Of a DNA stretch of 16,003 nt, positions 1 through 7,321 are shown piece after piece. Each line of letters opens with the position of its first letter. The first letter of the stretch is position 1. Under the pieces are notes generated by a model. It made no database searches. It was not told the DNA's origin and saw only the letters and a list, made by a program, of their open reading frames with translations. The DNA is taken from positions 1 to 16,003 of the forward strand of contig JAJDYK010000103.1 of NCBI GenBank assembly GCA_022825185.1, in the 5' to 3' direction. The stretch is from Candidatus Latescibacterota bacterium. Its GTDB lineage: Bacteria > Latescibacterota > UBA2968 > UBA8231. Made by a program: the position numbers and the translations under genes.

Positions 1-1
1 T

Positions 2-766
2 CCGAATTGCCCGGAGATGGTCGTCCTGCCCAGCGGCTCCTTCCTGATGGGTGCCCCCCCCTCAGACGCTTTCGCAGACGGTGATGAGCGGCCCTACCAT
101 CCAGTGACGATTGCCGAGCCCTTTGCCGTGGGTCGCTACGAGGTGACCTTCGCTGAGTGGGACGCCTGCGTGGCCGAAGGCGGCTGTAACGGCTACAAGC
201 CCAAGGACAAAAAGTGGGGCCGGGGCCACCGCCCGGTGATCAACGTGAGCTGGAATGAGGCGCAGGCCTATCTCTACTGGCTCAGCCGCAAGACCGACAA
301 ATCATACCGTCTGCTGAGCGAGGCCGAGTGGGAATACGCGGTCCGGGCGGGAACCACTACAGCGTATTACTGGGGGAATTACGACAAGGCCATCTGTGCC
401 TATGCCAACGTGGGCGAAAGTGCCTTCAACTGTGGTGGCAAAGAGAAAACCATGCCCGTGGGGTCGTTTCGTCCCAACCCCTTCGGCTTATACGACATGA
501 TCGGCAATGTCCAAGAGTGGACCGCCGACTGCTGGAACGGCACCTACGACGGGGCTCCGGCCGACGGGCGCGCTTGGCAGCAGGGGGATTGCTCCCTGCG
601 CGTCACTCGTGGACGCTCGTTTTACTGGAAAGATCGCTATTCGTCTGACTTTCGTTCCACCGCACGCCATACGGCTCGGTCTGGTTGGGGAGAGCACTAC
701 ATTGGATTCCGGGTGGCCCGGGACATGACGGTGCCGAGGAATCCCGCTCGCATTCCCTTGGAGTGA
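2..766 (+). CDS. SUMF1/FGE-fold domain protein, 5' partial, probably non-catalytic
   Basis: The open frame runs to the left edge. An ATG lies at 17, but the codons before it read P-N-C-P-E, and CPEM-V-V-x-P-x-G-x-F-x-M-G is the usual beginning of the SUMF1 (formylglycine-generating enzyme sulfatase) domain, so the real start is outside the window. Counting from the ATG at 17, family motifs are PVINVSWNEAQAYLYWLS (73-90), RLLSEAEWEYAVRAG (98-112), NPFGLYDMIGNVQEW (154-168), RVTRGRSF (195-202) and GFRVAR (230-235). In true FGE the loop after G-G-S carries two catalytic cysteines (human Cys336 and Cys341). The aligned residues here are Trp204 and Ser209, so formylglycine formation is unlikely. 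Many bacterial SUMF1 domains of this kind are C-terminal modules of kinases, caspase-like or other signalling proteins, so a larger missing N-terminal part is possible. The domain call is firm; the biological role is unknown. Confidence 0.9.
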   Translation, partial: PNCPEMVVLPSGSFLMGAPPSDAFADGDERPYHPVTIAEPFAVGRYEVTFAEWDACVAEGGCNGYKPKDKKWGRGHRPVINVSWNEAQAYLYWLSRKTDKSYRLLSEAEWEYAVRAGTTTAYYWGNYDKAICAYANVGESAFNCGGKEKTMPVGSFRPNPFGLYDMIGNVQEWTADCWNGTYDGAPADGRAWQQGDCSLRVTRGRSFYWKDRYSSDFRSTARHTARSGWGEHYIGFRVARDMTVPRNPARIPLE

Positions 767-925
767 TGGTAATAGGCGGTCCTAGTGCCTATGGCCGTGC
801 ATGCAGACCATTTAGAAATCGGACCCTTTATGACAGAAAACGGGGCCATATGGACGCACTTAGTAGGGGTGGAGTGAACACTGTGCCTTTGTATGAAACC
901 GCCTATAGTGGAAAGCGAGGTCGAG

Positions 926-2614
926 ATGAACACTGATAGTAAAGACGATAGGATGCCTTTGCATCTGGCCGCAGCGGAAGGTCGTATTGACCTAGTGCGT
1001 TCTCTGGTGGATAACGGGGCCGATGTAAACGCACGGGATAAAGACGACAGGACGCCTTTGCATCTGGCCGCGTATTTTGGTCATAGCGAGATCGTCCGGT
1101 TCCTCGTCGATAAAGGAGCCGACACCAACCAACGGGATAGAGACGACAATACGCCGTTGCATCTGGCCGCATATGAAGGTCATATCGATACAGTTCGTTC
1201 TCTGGTGGATAAAGAAGCCAACCCCAACGCACGCGACGAAGAGGGCCGGACGCCTTTGTCTCAGGCCGCAGCGAAAGGCCATATTGAGATCGTCCGGTTC
1301 CTCGTCGATAAAGGAGCCGGCATCAACGCTCGTGACGAAGGCGACTATACGCCGTTGTTGCATTGGGCCGCATATGGTGGTAGATGGAGGACGCCTTTGC
1401 ATGGGGCCGCGAAGGAAGGCCATAGCGAGATCGTCCGGTTCCTCGTCGATAAAGGAGCCGACATCAACGTCAGCGACGGCGAGGGCCGGACGCCTCTGGC
1501 TCGGGCCGCAGAGGAAGGCCATAGAGAGATCGTCCAATTGCTGATAGATAAAGGAGCCGACATCAACGCTCGTGACGAAGACAACTATACGCCTTTGCAT
1601 GGGGCCGCAGAGAAAGGCCATAGCGAGATCGTCCAATTACTGATAGATAAAGGAGCCAACCCCAACGTCAGCGACGGCGAGGGCCGGACGCCTCTGGCTC
1701 GGGCCGCAGAGGAAGGCCATAGAGAGATCGTCCAGTTCCTCCGGGATAAAGACGATACGCCGTTGCTTCAGGCCGCAGAGGAAGGTCATAGCGATACAGT
1801 TCGTTCTCTGGTGGATAAAGGAGCCAACCCCAACGCACACGACGAAGAGGGCCGGACGCCTCTGGCTCGGGCCGCAGAGGAAGGCCATAGAGAGATCGTC
1901 CGGTTCCTCGTCGATAAAGGAGCCGACATCAACGCTCGTGGTAGATGGGGGACGCCTCTGCATAGGGCCGCAGAGGAAGGCCATAGAGAGATCGTCCGGT
2001 TCCTCGTCGATAAAGGAGCCGACATCAACGCTCGTAGTAGCTGGAGGACGCCTTTGCATGGGGCCGCGAAGGAAGGCCATATTGAGATCGTCCGGTTCCT
2101 CGTCGATAAAGGAGCCGACATCAACGCCGGTGATCATTGGGGAACGCCTTTGTATGGGGCCATGATGGGGGAAGGCCATATCGAAATCGTACAATTGCTG
2201 ATAGATAAAGGAGCCTACATCAACGACCACTTCGGCTGTACGCCTTTGTCTTGGCCCGCAGAGAAAGGCCATATCGAAATCGTACAATTGCTGATAGATA
2301 AAGGAGCCTACCCCGACGCATTCGACACCGAGGGCCGGACGCCTTTGTCTCGGGCCGCAGAGGAAGGCCATCTTGAGATCGTGCAACTGCTGATAGATAA
2401 AGGAGCCAAACCCAACGCATTCAACGAAGATGATGGCCGGACGCCTTTGTCTTGGGCCGCAGAGAAAGGCCATCTTGAGATCGTGCAATTGCTGATAGAT
2501 AAAGGAGCCTACCCCGACGCATTCGACGCAGAGGTCCAGACGCCTCTACATAGAGCCGCTAAGAACGGCCATACAGAGGTCGTGGATTTTCTAGTAGAAC
2601 AAGGAGCCACCTAA
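926..2614 (+). CDS. Ankyrin-repeat protein, 18 repeat units
   Basis: The protein of about 562 residues is almost nothing but ankyrin repeats of 33 residues with the pattern TPLHxAAxxGHxEIVxxLVDKGADINA. I count 18 units. Unit 5 (1346-1387, 14 residues) and unit 9 (1685-1753, 23 residues) are shortened in frame, and the last unit ends at KGAT-like EQGAT. No signal peptide, transmembrane segment or extra domain is visible. I chose the ATG at 926 because AGCGAGG lies five bases before it. An in-frame ATG at 893 would add 11 residues but has no ribosome binding site. Ankyrin arrays bind proteins. In host-associated bacteria such proteins can act on host phagocytosis or signalling, but nothing in this sequence proves export or a host target. 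The gap to the SUMF1 gene is about 160 bases, so co-transcription is possible but not shown. Confidence 0.95.
   Translation: MNTDSKDDRMPLHLAAAEGRIDLVRSLVDNGADVNARDKDDRTPLHLAAYFGHSEIVRFLVDKGADTNQRDRDDNTPLHLAAYEGHIDTVRSLVDKEANPNARDEEGRTPLSQAAAKGHIEIVRFLVDKGAGINARDEGDYTPLLHWAAYGGRWRTPLHGAAKEGHSEIVRFLVDKGADINVSDGEGRTPLARAAEEGHREIVQLLIDKGADINARDEDNYTPLHGAAEKGHSEIVQLLIDKGANPNVSDGEGRTPLARAAEEGHREIVQFLRDKDDTPLLQAAEEGHSDTVRSLVDKGANPNAHDEEGRTPLARAAEEGHREIVRFLVDKGADINARGRWGTPLHRAAEEGHREIVRFLVDKGADINARSSWRTPLHGAAKEGHIEIVRFLVDKGADINAGDHWGTPLYGAMMGEGHIEIVQLLIDKGAYINDHFGCTPLSWPAEKGHIEIVQLLIDKGAYPDAFDTEGRTPLSRAAEEGHLEIVQLLIDKGAKPNAFNEDDGRTPLSWAAEKGHLEIVQLLIDKGAYPDAFDAEVQTPLHRAAKNGHTEVVDFLVEQGAT
950..2611 (+). 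repeat. Tandem 99-bp coding repeats (ankyrin array)
   Basis: The DNA encoding the ankyrin units is a tandem array with a 99-base period and very high nucleotide identity between units, not only protein similarity. For example, positions 1465-1536 and 1663-1734 (72 bases, 198 bases apart) are identical, and the block encoding RTPLARAAEEGHREIV recurs at about 1487, 1685 and 1853. The 12-base word GATAAAGGAGCC (Asp-Lys-Gly-Ala) occurs in most units. Such identity points to recent unit duplication or gene conversion within the array. Confidence 0.93.
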
Positions 2615-2627
2615 GGACAGGAGGACG

Positions 2628-2762
2628 ATGGTTCCAGAAGACTTGGCCGGCGAATACCGGTTCATTAAATCCCTCGATGACGCAGAGGCCGTAAGGCTCG
2701 TTGAATCCGTTGCCACTGAGGGGCAGTACGCAACTGGAGCCGAGGGAGATGGACATTTTTAG
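2628..2762 (+). CDS. Possible small protein, 44 aa, downstream of ankyrin gene
   Basis: An ATG at 2628 follows the ankyrin stop codon by 13 bases and is preceded by AGGAGG (2619-2624) with a short three-base spacer. The frame encodes 44 residues starting MVPEDLAGEYRF and ending GDGHF before TAG. It is acidic, soluble-looking, with no membrane segment or cysteine. I do not recognise it. It could be a genuine small gene translated with the ankyrin gene, or the decayed start of a longer one. The ribosome binding site and tight placement favour expression; the short length and lack of a known family keep confidence low. Confidence 0.4.
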   Translation: MVPEDLAGEYRFIKSLDDAEAVRLVESVATEGQYATGAEGDGHF

Positions 2763-2847
2763 GTGGAGGATTTACCTTCTAGGCTATTAATCTCCCCCAC
2801 CCACTCAAAGGTAGGTAAAAATGTCTGAGCCCGTAAGGAGGCCCCCC

Positions 2848-3735
2848 ATGATCCAGCTCCCTAAGTCCATCCTCGGCATCATCGCCGCCGTCTTCGTCTT
2901 ATTTCTCGTCAGTCCGCGCTTCTACCAAAGCGTCCCGGCCGGCCATGTGGCCGTCGCCACCCTCTTCGGCGAAGTCCAGTTCAAACACTTCGGCGAGGGC
3001 CTGCACATCCCCGTCAACCCGCTCTACGAATGGAGCCTCTTCGATGTGCGCCAAAAGACGCACTCCGAAACCTCCAGCGTCCCCAGCCAAGATCAGCTAC
3101 AGACCAAGATCGACGTCAGCGTTCAGTACCGTCTCATATCGTCCGACACCCCGCGCATCTTGCAGGAGACGGGCGGTTTTGAAAATGTGCGCGCTGTCCA
3201 CATCGTGCCCAAGCTGCGCTCGCTCATCCGCGAGCAAGGCAAGACCATCAAGCGCGCCGAGGACTTCTTTTTAGAAGCGACGCAGAGCACTTTGCAGGTA
3301 GCCCTGCTCGAAGGGCTGAAGGATTACCTCAGGCCCAAAGGGGTTGATGTAGAGGCCGTGTTGATCCGCGACATCTCGCTGCCGCCCTTTATCACTAAGG
3401 CCATTGAGGCCAAAAAGGAGCGCGAGCAGGAAGTCGAAAAGCAAAAGGCCGAGTTGGAGCGTTACAACACCGAGCAGCAGCAGAAGATAGCCCTAGCCGT
3501 AGCCGAAAGGGACGCCGCCGAAGCCGAAGCCGAGAAGCGCCGCCTGCTCGCTGACGCCCAAGCCTACGAAATCTCCAAGATCAACGACGCCATCGGCCGC
3601 AATCCCAACTACGTCAAGCTCCAAGCGCTCAAGTCCCTTGAGGCCATTTCTAAGGATCCTGCCGCCAAGGTCTATTTCATCGACGGCGACAGCCCGGCAC
3701 CGCTGCCGCTAATGCACCTAGGCGACGCCAAGTAG
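2848..3735 (+). CDS. SPFH/Band 7 (prohibitin/HflC-like) membrane protein
   Basis: The protein of about 295 residues has one hydrophobic segment near the N-terminus (about residues 8-22), then an SPFH/Band 7 domain (about 25-190, with V-P-A-G-H-V-A-V and G-L-H-I-P-V-N-P typical of prohibitin-like members). A long charged helix follows (about 185-245, rich in E, K, Q and A), likely a coiled coil for oligomerisation. Family members form large ring or cage assemblies at the membrane and often regulate proteases or organise membrane domains. I chose ATG 2848 because TAAGGAGG (2834-2841) lies six bases upstream. The in-frame ATG at 2821 would add nine residues and has only a weak AAGGTAGG before it. 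The stop codon directly abuts the next start, so it is the first gene of the operon reaching 6295, an unusual partner for catabolic enzymes. Confidence 0.93.
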   Translation: MIQLPKSILGIIAAVFVLFLVSPRFYQSVPAGHVAVATLFGEVQFKHFGEGLHIPVNPLYEWSLFDVRQKTHSETSSVPSQDQLQTKIDVSVQYRLISSDTPRILQETGGFENVRAVHIVPKLRSLIREQGKTIKRAEDFFLEATQSTLQVALLEGLKDYLRPKGVDVEAVLIRDISLPPFITKAIEAKKEREQEVEKQKAELERYNTEQQQKIALAVAERDAAEAEAEKRRLLADAQAYEISKINDAIGRNPNYVKLQALKSLEAISKDPAAKVYFIDGDSPAPLPLMHLGDAK

Positions 3736-4824
3736 ATGCCTGCCAAATACCGCGTTGGCGTCATCGCCTCTGGCCGCATTGCCCGCGAGCACGGCCGCGG
3801 CTGGGCCGAGTGCGAGCACACTGAAATCGCTGCCATTGCCGACGCGCATCCCGAAGCCTTGGCCAGCTACGCTGCGGATTTCAACGTCGAAAAGCAGTAT
3901 CTCGATTACCGCGAGATGCTCGACGTGGAAAACCTCGACATCGTCAGCGTTTGCTCTTGGGATCCCCAGCACGCGGAAATGTCCATCGCCGCCTGCGCCC
4001 GCCGACCCAAAGCCGTGCTCTGCGAAAAGCCCATGGCCGTCTCCTTGGGCGAGGCCGAGGCCATGGTCATCGCCGCCGAGCGCAACAACGTCAAGCTCGC
4101 CATCGGCCATCAGCGCCGCTTTTACTCTTGTTGGCGCGAGGCGCGGCAGATGATCGCCGCCGGAGCCATCGGCAAACCGCAGCGGCTGTGGTCCGCGGTC
4201 AAGGCCGGGATGATGAACACCGGCACCCACTGCATCGACTTCCAGCTCTACGCCCTCGGCGATCCGCAGGCCGAGTGGGTCATGGGTTCAGTCGAGCGCC
4301 ACACCGACCACTTCGTTTTCGGCCACCGGGTCGAAGACCGCTGCGTGGGGATCATCGGCTATCCCGACGGAGTCGAAGGCGTGATCGAAAACGAGATGAA
4401 CGATATCTATCAGGTGGGTGCCACCATCTACGGCGAAGACGGCATGATGGTCGTCAGCGACAACAGCCTGCGCTACATGACGACCACCTCCGGCGGCTGG
4501 CAGGACTTCGAACCCACTGACAAGGCCAGCGGCTACGGCAACGCCTTCGTCGATCAGGCCTACGGAATTTGCCGCTGGATCGAGGGCGATTTTGAAGATT
4601 ACTACGGCAAGGCCGAGCACGGCAAAGCCGCCACTGAGATCATGATGGGCGTCTATGAGTCGGCAAGGCTGCACGAGCGCGTGGCCCTACCGCTGCAAAC
4701 CCGCGACAACCCGCTCGACGTCGCCGTCGAGGAGGGGCGTATGCCCGTCACCCGGCCCGGCCATTGGGACGAGCGCTCCTTTTTGGTGCGCGGCGAAAGC
4801 ATGAGCTGGATCAGGAACAAGTAA
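3736..4824 (+). CDS. Gfo/Idh/MocA family NAD(P)-dependent oxidoreductase
   Basis: The 362-residue protein, of normal family length, begins with a Rossmann fold: VGVIASGRIAREHGRGW (7-23) supplies the nucleotide-binding turn. The conserved C-E-K-P-M motif (96-100, catalytic Lys98) and GTHCIDFQLYALG (163-175, with His165 in the usual active-site region) follow, then the beta-sheet C-terminal domain. Enzymes of this family oxidise or reduce hydroxyl groups of sugars, inositols and similar compounds with NAD(P). The substrate cannot be read from sequence. The ATG begins immediately after the stop of the SPFH gene, so translation is probably coupled. The next gene is an isomerase/epimerase, a frequent partner in carbohydrate catabolic operons. 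Confidence 0.95.
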   Translation: MPAKYRVGVIASGRIAREHGRGWAECEHTEIAAIADAHPEALASYAADFNVEKQYLDYREMLDVENLDIVSVCSWDPQHAEMSIAACARRPKAVLCEKPMAVSLGEAEAMVIAAERNNVKLAIGHQRRFYSCWREARQMIAAGAIGKPQRLWSAVKAGMMNTGTHCIDFQLYALGDPQAEWVMGSVERHTDHFVFGHRVEDRCVGIIGYPDGVEGVIENEMNDIYQVGATIYGEDGMMVVSDNSLRYMTTTSGGWQDFEPTDKASGYGNAFVDQAYGICRWIEGDFEDYYGKAEHGKAATEIMMGVYESARLHERVALPLQTRDNPLDVAVEEGRMPVTRPGHWDERSFLVRGESMSWIRNK

Positions 4825-4853
4825 GCGGCCCCCATGCGGAGGACGGAAAGCGC

Positions 4854-5633
4854 ATGCAAATCGGCCTCTTAGTTACCAATCTGCAAGAGCTTGCAGAATC
4901 TGCCGATTGGGACTTCGACTACCTCGAAGGTTTTCCCGGTCTGCTCGGTGTCGATGCCGACGATCCACAGACCGAGCGCGAGTGTCTAGCGCTTCTCGAA
5001 AAGCATCCCCTCCAGATGAAGACGATGTGCGGCTTTATTCCCGACCCGCAGGGGCGCGGGCTGATGGTCGTCGGCCCCGATGTCAGCTTGGACCGGCTGC
5101 GCACTTTTGTGACGCGAGTCTTCGACCGCATGCAGCGGGCCGGGGTCGAGGTCATCGGCTACGGGAGCGGCGGCTCGCGCTGGGTGCCCGACGGCTTCGA
5201 CCGCGACAAAGCGCGCCAACAGGTCGCCGACTTCATGCACCTGTGCGCCGACCTCGGCGAGCCTCGGGGCGTCAAGGTCGCGCTCGAACCCTATAACCGC
5301 GACGATGCCAACCTGCTCAACACCGTCTCCGAAGCGACCGAGTTCATAGCGGACGTCAACCGCTCTCATGCCAAGCTAATGGCCGACTTCTTCCACATGA
5401 AGCTCAACGGCGAGTCCTTCGACGCACTCAAACAAGCTGGGCCGCACCTGATCCACGCCCACATTGCCGAGCCGGGCCGCGGCCGACCGCAAACCACGCC
5501 AGCCGACCACGCGCTTTTCCTACACACCTTGCGCGCATCCGGCTACGACGGGCGCGTAACGCTCAGCGGTGCGCTGCCGGTCTATGCCGACGACGGCGAG
5601 ACCGCTATCGCCCTCAAAAAGGCCATCGCGTGA
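4854..5633 (+). CDS. Sugar phosphate isomerase/epimerase (AP-endonuclease-2 TIM barrel), atypical metal site
   Basis: The 259-residue protein starts MQIGLLVTNLQ. GGAGG (4838-4842) and GGAAAG (4845-4850) precede the ATG at 4854; an upstream in-frame ATG at 4764 would lie inside the previous gene and is unlikely. The TIM-barrel family signature is visible: VALEPYNR (142-149, Glu145), MADFFHM (176-182, Asp178 and His181), HAHIAEPGR (201-209, His203 and Arg209). These match the metal and substrate residues of D-tagatose/D-psicose 3-epimerase-type enzymes. The fourth metal-site position, normally Glu in a strand such as V-S-I-E, reads V-T-L-S (Ser238). In the homologous gene at 13598-14425 of this window the equivalent residue is Glu247. 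This protein may have lost or changed its chemistry. It overlaps the next gene by four bases (GTGA). Confidence 0.92.
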   Translation: MQIGLLVTNLQELAESADWDFDYLEGFPGLLGVDADDPQTERECLALLEKHPLQMKTMCGFIPDPQGRGLMVVGPDVSLDRLRTFVTRVFDRMQRAGVEVIGYGSGGSRWVPDGFDRDKARQQVADFMHLCADLGEPRGVKVALEPYNRDDANLLNTVSEATEFIADVNRSHAKLMADFFHMKLNGESFDALKQAGPHLIHAHIAEPGRGRPQTTPADHALFLHTLRASGYDGRVTLSGALPVYADDGETAIALKKAIA

Positions 5634-6295
5634 AGGTTCCCTCCTTCACCTACAGCCGCATGATAGATCTTTCGCGCACCATCACGCCGTCGGAAGGTCG
5701 CCTCATTCACTACCGCACGGCGCGCGTACCCGTCGATGATCCGCCGACCGACCGCTGGTACATCACCACCAGCATTGAAATGGGCGGTCACGCCGGCACC
5801 CATGTCGAAGGGCCTTTGCACGCCGTCCAAGACGGCCCGGCCATTGCCGACCTCGACGTCGAGCGCTTCTTTGGCGAGGCTATCGTCTTCGACTTTAGCG
5901 ATGCGCCGCTGGGCGAGCCGCTCTCGCCGGAGCAATTCCAACGGGCCGCCGAACCGGGTGGCGGCGTCCGCCCAAGAGACATCGCACTCTTTCGCTTTGA
6001 TTGGGATCAACGGGCTACCGCTGGTTCCTATCCGCCTTACCCCACGACCGCAGCCTTGCGCTGGCTCGTCGAAGCCGGCGTCAAACTGCTCGGTATCGAC
6101 ACTCCCGGCCTAGATATTCCCGGCGACCGCAGCCTGCCCAACCACCACCTACTTTTCGCGCACGGCATTCCCCTAATCGAGAGCCTAGATCGCTTGGGCG
6201 ACCTGCGACAACCCCGCGTTTACCTTTTCGCCCAGCCGCTCCCGGCGGCTGAAACCGACGCCATTCCGCTGCGCGTACTCGCTTTTGAAGGGTAG
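5630..6295 (+). CDS. Cyclase family protein (KynB/kynurenine formamidase-like metal hydrolase)
   Basis: The 221-residue protein carries the cyclase-family metal motif GGHAGTHVEGPLHAV (52-66), the H-x-G-T-H-x-[DE]-x-P-x-H signature with His54, His58, Glu60 and His64. It also has GIDTPGLD and FAHGIPLIE-type segments further on, as in KynB-like hydrolases. Members hydrolyse amides or lactones; in an operon with sugar dehydrogenases a lactone or similar ring-opening step is plausible but inferred. The start is GTG at 5630, overlapping the isomerase stop by four bases (GTGA), with AAAAGG (5617-5622) seven bases upstream. ATG 5660 is an alternative without a ribosome binding site. It is the last gene of the + operon, and its stop lies only 14 bases from the end of the converging LDH2-type gene. 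Confidence 0.9.
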   Translation: MKVPSFTYSRMIDLSRTITPSEGRLIHYRTARVPVDDPPTDRWYITTSIEMGGHAGTHVEGPLHAVQDGPAIADLDVERFFGEAIVFDFSDAPLGEPLSPEQFQRAAEPGGGVRPRDIALFRFDWDQRATAGSYPPYPTTAALRWLVEAGVKLLGIDTPGLDIPGDRSLPNHHLLFAHGIPLIESLDRLGDLRQPRVYLFAQPLPAAETDAIPLRVLAFEG

Positions 6296-6309
6296 GGGTC
6301 TAGCGCAGA

Positions 6310-7299
6310 CTACGACTCCCAAGGAACGGGCACATTGATCTCCGTAGCAACGCGCTGCAACATGTCGAGATGATCTTCGGTCAGCGGGATGCCGCTTTGC
6401 TCGCGCGTTTGTTCACGCTGCCACTCCAAACTGCCGGGGACTTCAGCACTTGCCAGTCCCGGCATGGGCTTCAGCGACCGGCTCTCGCGCACAATGCGAG
6501 CAATCTCTGCCTTATAAGCCTCCAAATCGCCCAACCGCGCCACATCAATCGCCACAATCGTAAATGCCCGCGTGGCACTAGCAAATTTTGGTCTGCTCGA
6601 TTCAGGCGTCGCCGTGCCCGCCAAAATACCCGCCAAGAACCACGACGTAAATCGCATCCCTAAACTCTTGAAAACAAAATCTGGAAATGTCTCCAGTGCC
6701 TCGGCGAGCTTGCTGCGGTCCTTCAACATGTTCGCATTCATATCCAACACAAACGGCGGCCCTTCTGCCGTTGGAACACCAAAACACATCGGGGGTGCTC
6801 GCATCGCATCCCACACCGTTGCATCAGGCTCCGTCGGTTTTTCCCATGCAACACCTCCCGCTACGGAAAAGGTCGCCAAGTCGCGCACCAGTGCCAGCCG
6901 CGCATAAATCCCCACGCTGCCCACATGCCCGTGATTGCGCGTACACGCAACGGCAATGCCGTTTGCTTTCGCCTTTTTAATAACCGCCTCTGTCGCCTGC
7001 GTTGCCACCAAGTAACCCGCACCGCCATCGCCGTCAAAAATCGCCATCGAAGGAGCATCCATGATTTGGGCAATTTCAGGTCGTGAGTTAATGCACCCCT
7101 CGCGAAACTCAGCCACATACCGTTGCAACTGGCGCGTGCCGTGCGAGACCACCCCGCGCAAATCCACATCCACCAGATAGCGCGCAACCAACACAGCATC
7201 GCCATCGGGCAAATCGACTTTGCGCAACACTTCCGTGGTAAAATCGCGCAACATATCCGGCATGATGCGCCTAGCGTCTTCGGGAATACAAACGGGCAT
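6310..7299 (-). CDS. LDH2/malate/ureidoglycolate dehydrogenase family oxidoreductase
   Basis: The 329-residue length is standard for the NAD(P)-dependent Ldh_2 family, whose members act on 2-hydroxy acids such as malate, L-lactate, ureidoglycolate or 2,3-diketo-gulonate. Family marks are DLRGVVSHGTRQLQRYV (46-62), GDGGAGYLVATQA (90-102) and CTRNHGHVGSVGIYA (119-133), which corresponds to the N-S-N-H-F-G active-site region of known members and keeps Asn122-His123. Another is the conserved P-F-V-L-D-M-N stretch. The ATG is preceded by GAGGAGAGG on the coding strand. The gene begins 22 bases after the Gfo/Idh gene in the same direction and is the last of the PhyH-Gfo-LDH2 operon. The exact substrate cannot be told. 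Confidence 0.93.
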   Translation of the reverse strand: MPVCIPEDARRIMPDMLRDFTTEVLRKVDLPDGDAVLVARYLVDVDLRGVVSHGTRQLQRYVAEFREGCINSRPEIAQIMDAPSMAIFDGDGGAGYLVATQATEAVIKKAKANGIAVACTRNHGHVGSVGIYARLALVRDLATFSVAGGVAWEKPTEPDATVWDAMRAPPMCFGVPTAEGPPFVLDMNANMLKDRSKLAEALETFPDFVFKSLGMRFTSWFLAGILAGTATPESSRPKFASATRAFTIVAIDVARLGDLEAYKAEIARIVRESRSLKPMPGLASAEVPGSLEWQREQTREQSGIPLTEDHLDMLQRVATEINVPVPWES

Positions 7300-7321
7300 A
7301 AAAGCCTCTCCTCTACGGTCG

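Noticed and set aside
772..906. Nine-base inverted repeat ATAGGCGGT / ACCGCCTAT (772-780 and 898-906) flanking 117 bases, looking like a tiny mobile element
   Set aside because: The match does not extend in either direction, no target duplication is visible, and one such pair is plausible by chance.
992..2488. Long open frames on the minus strand across the ankyrin gene (992-1636 and 1637-2488)
   Set aside because: They are by-products of the 99-base period: each repeat copies the same stop-free antisense frame. They show no ribosome binding site and no family resemblance.
2821..2850. ATG 2821 as start of the SPFH gene
   Set aside because: A much better TAAGGAGG with six-base spacing sits before the in-frame ATG at 2848, and the extra nine residues lie ahead of the hydrophobic segment without similarity to the family.
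6296..6309. Bidirectional terminator between the converging cyclase and LDH2 genes
   Set aside because: Only a four-base stem (GTCT/AGAC) can be drawn and no T-rich tail is present.
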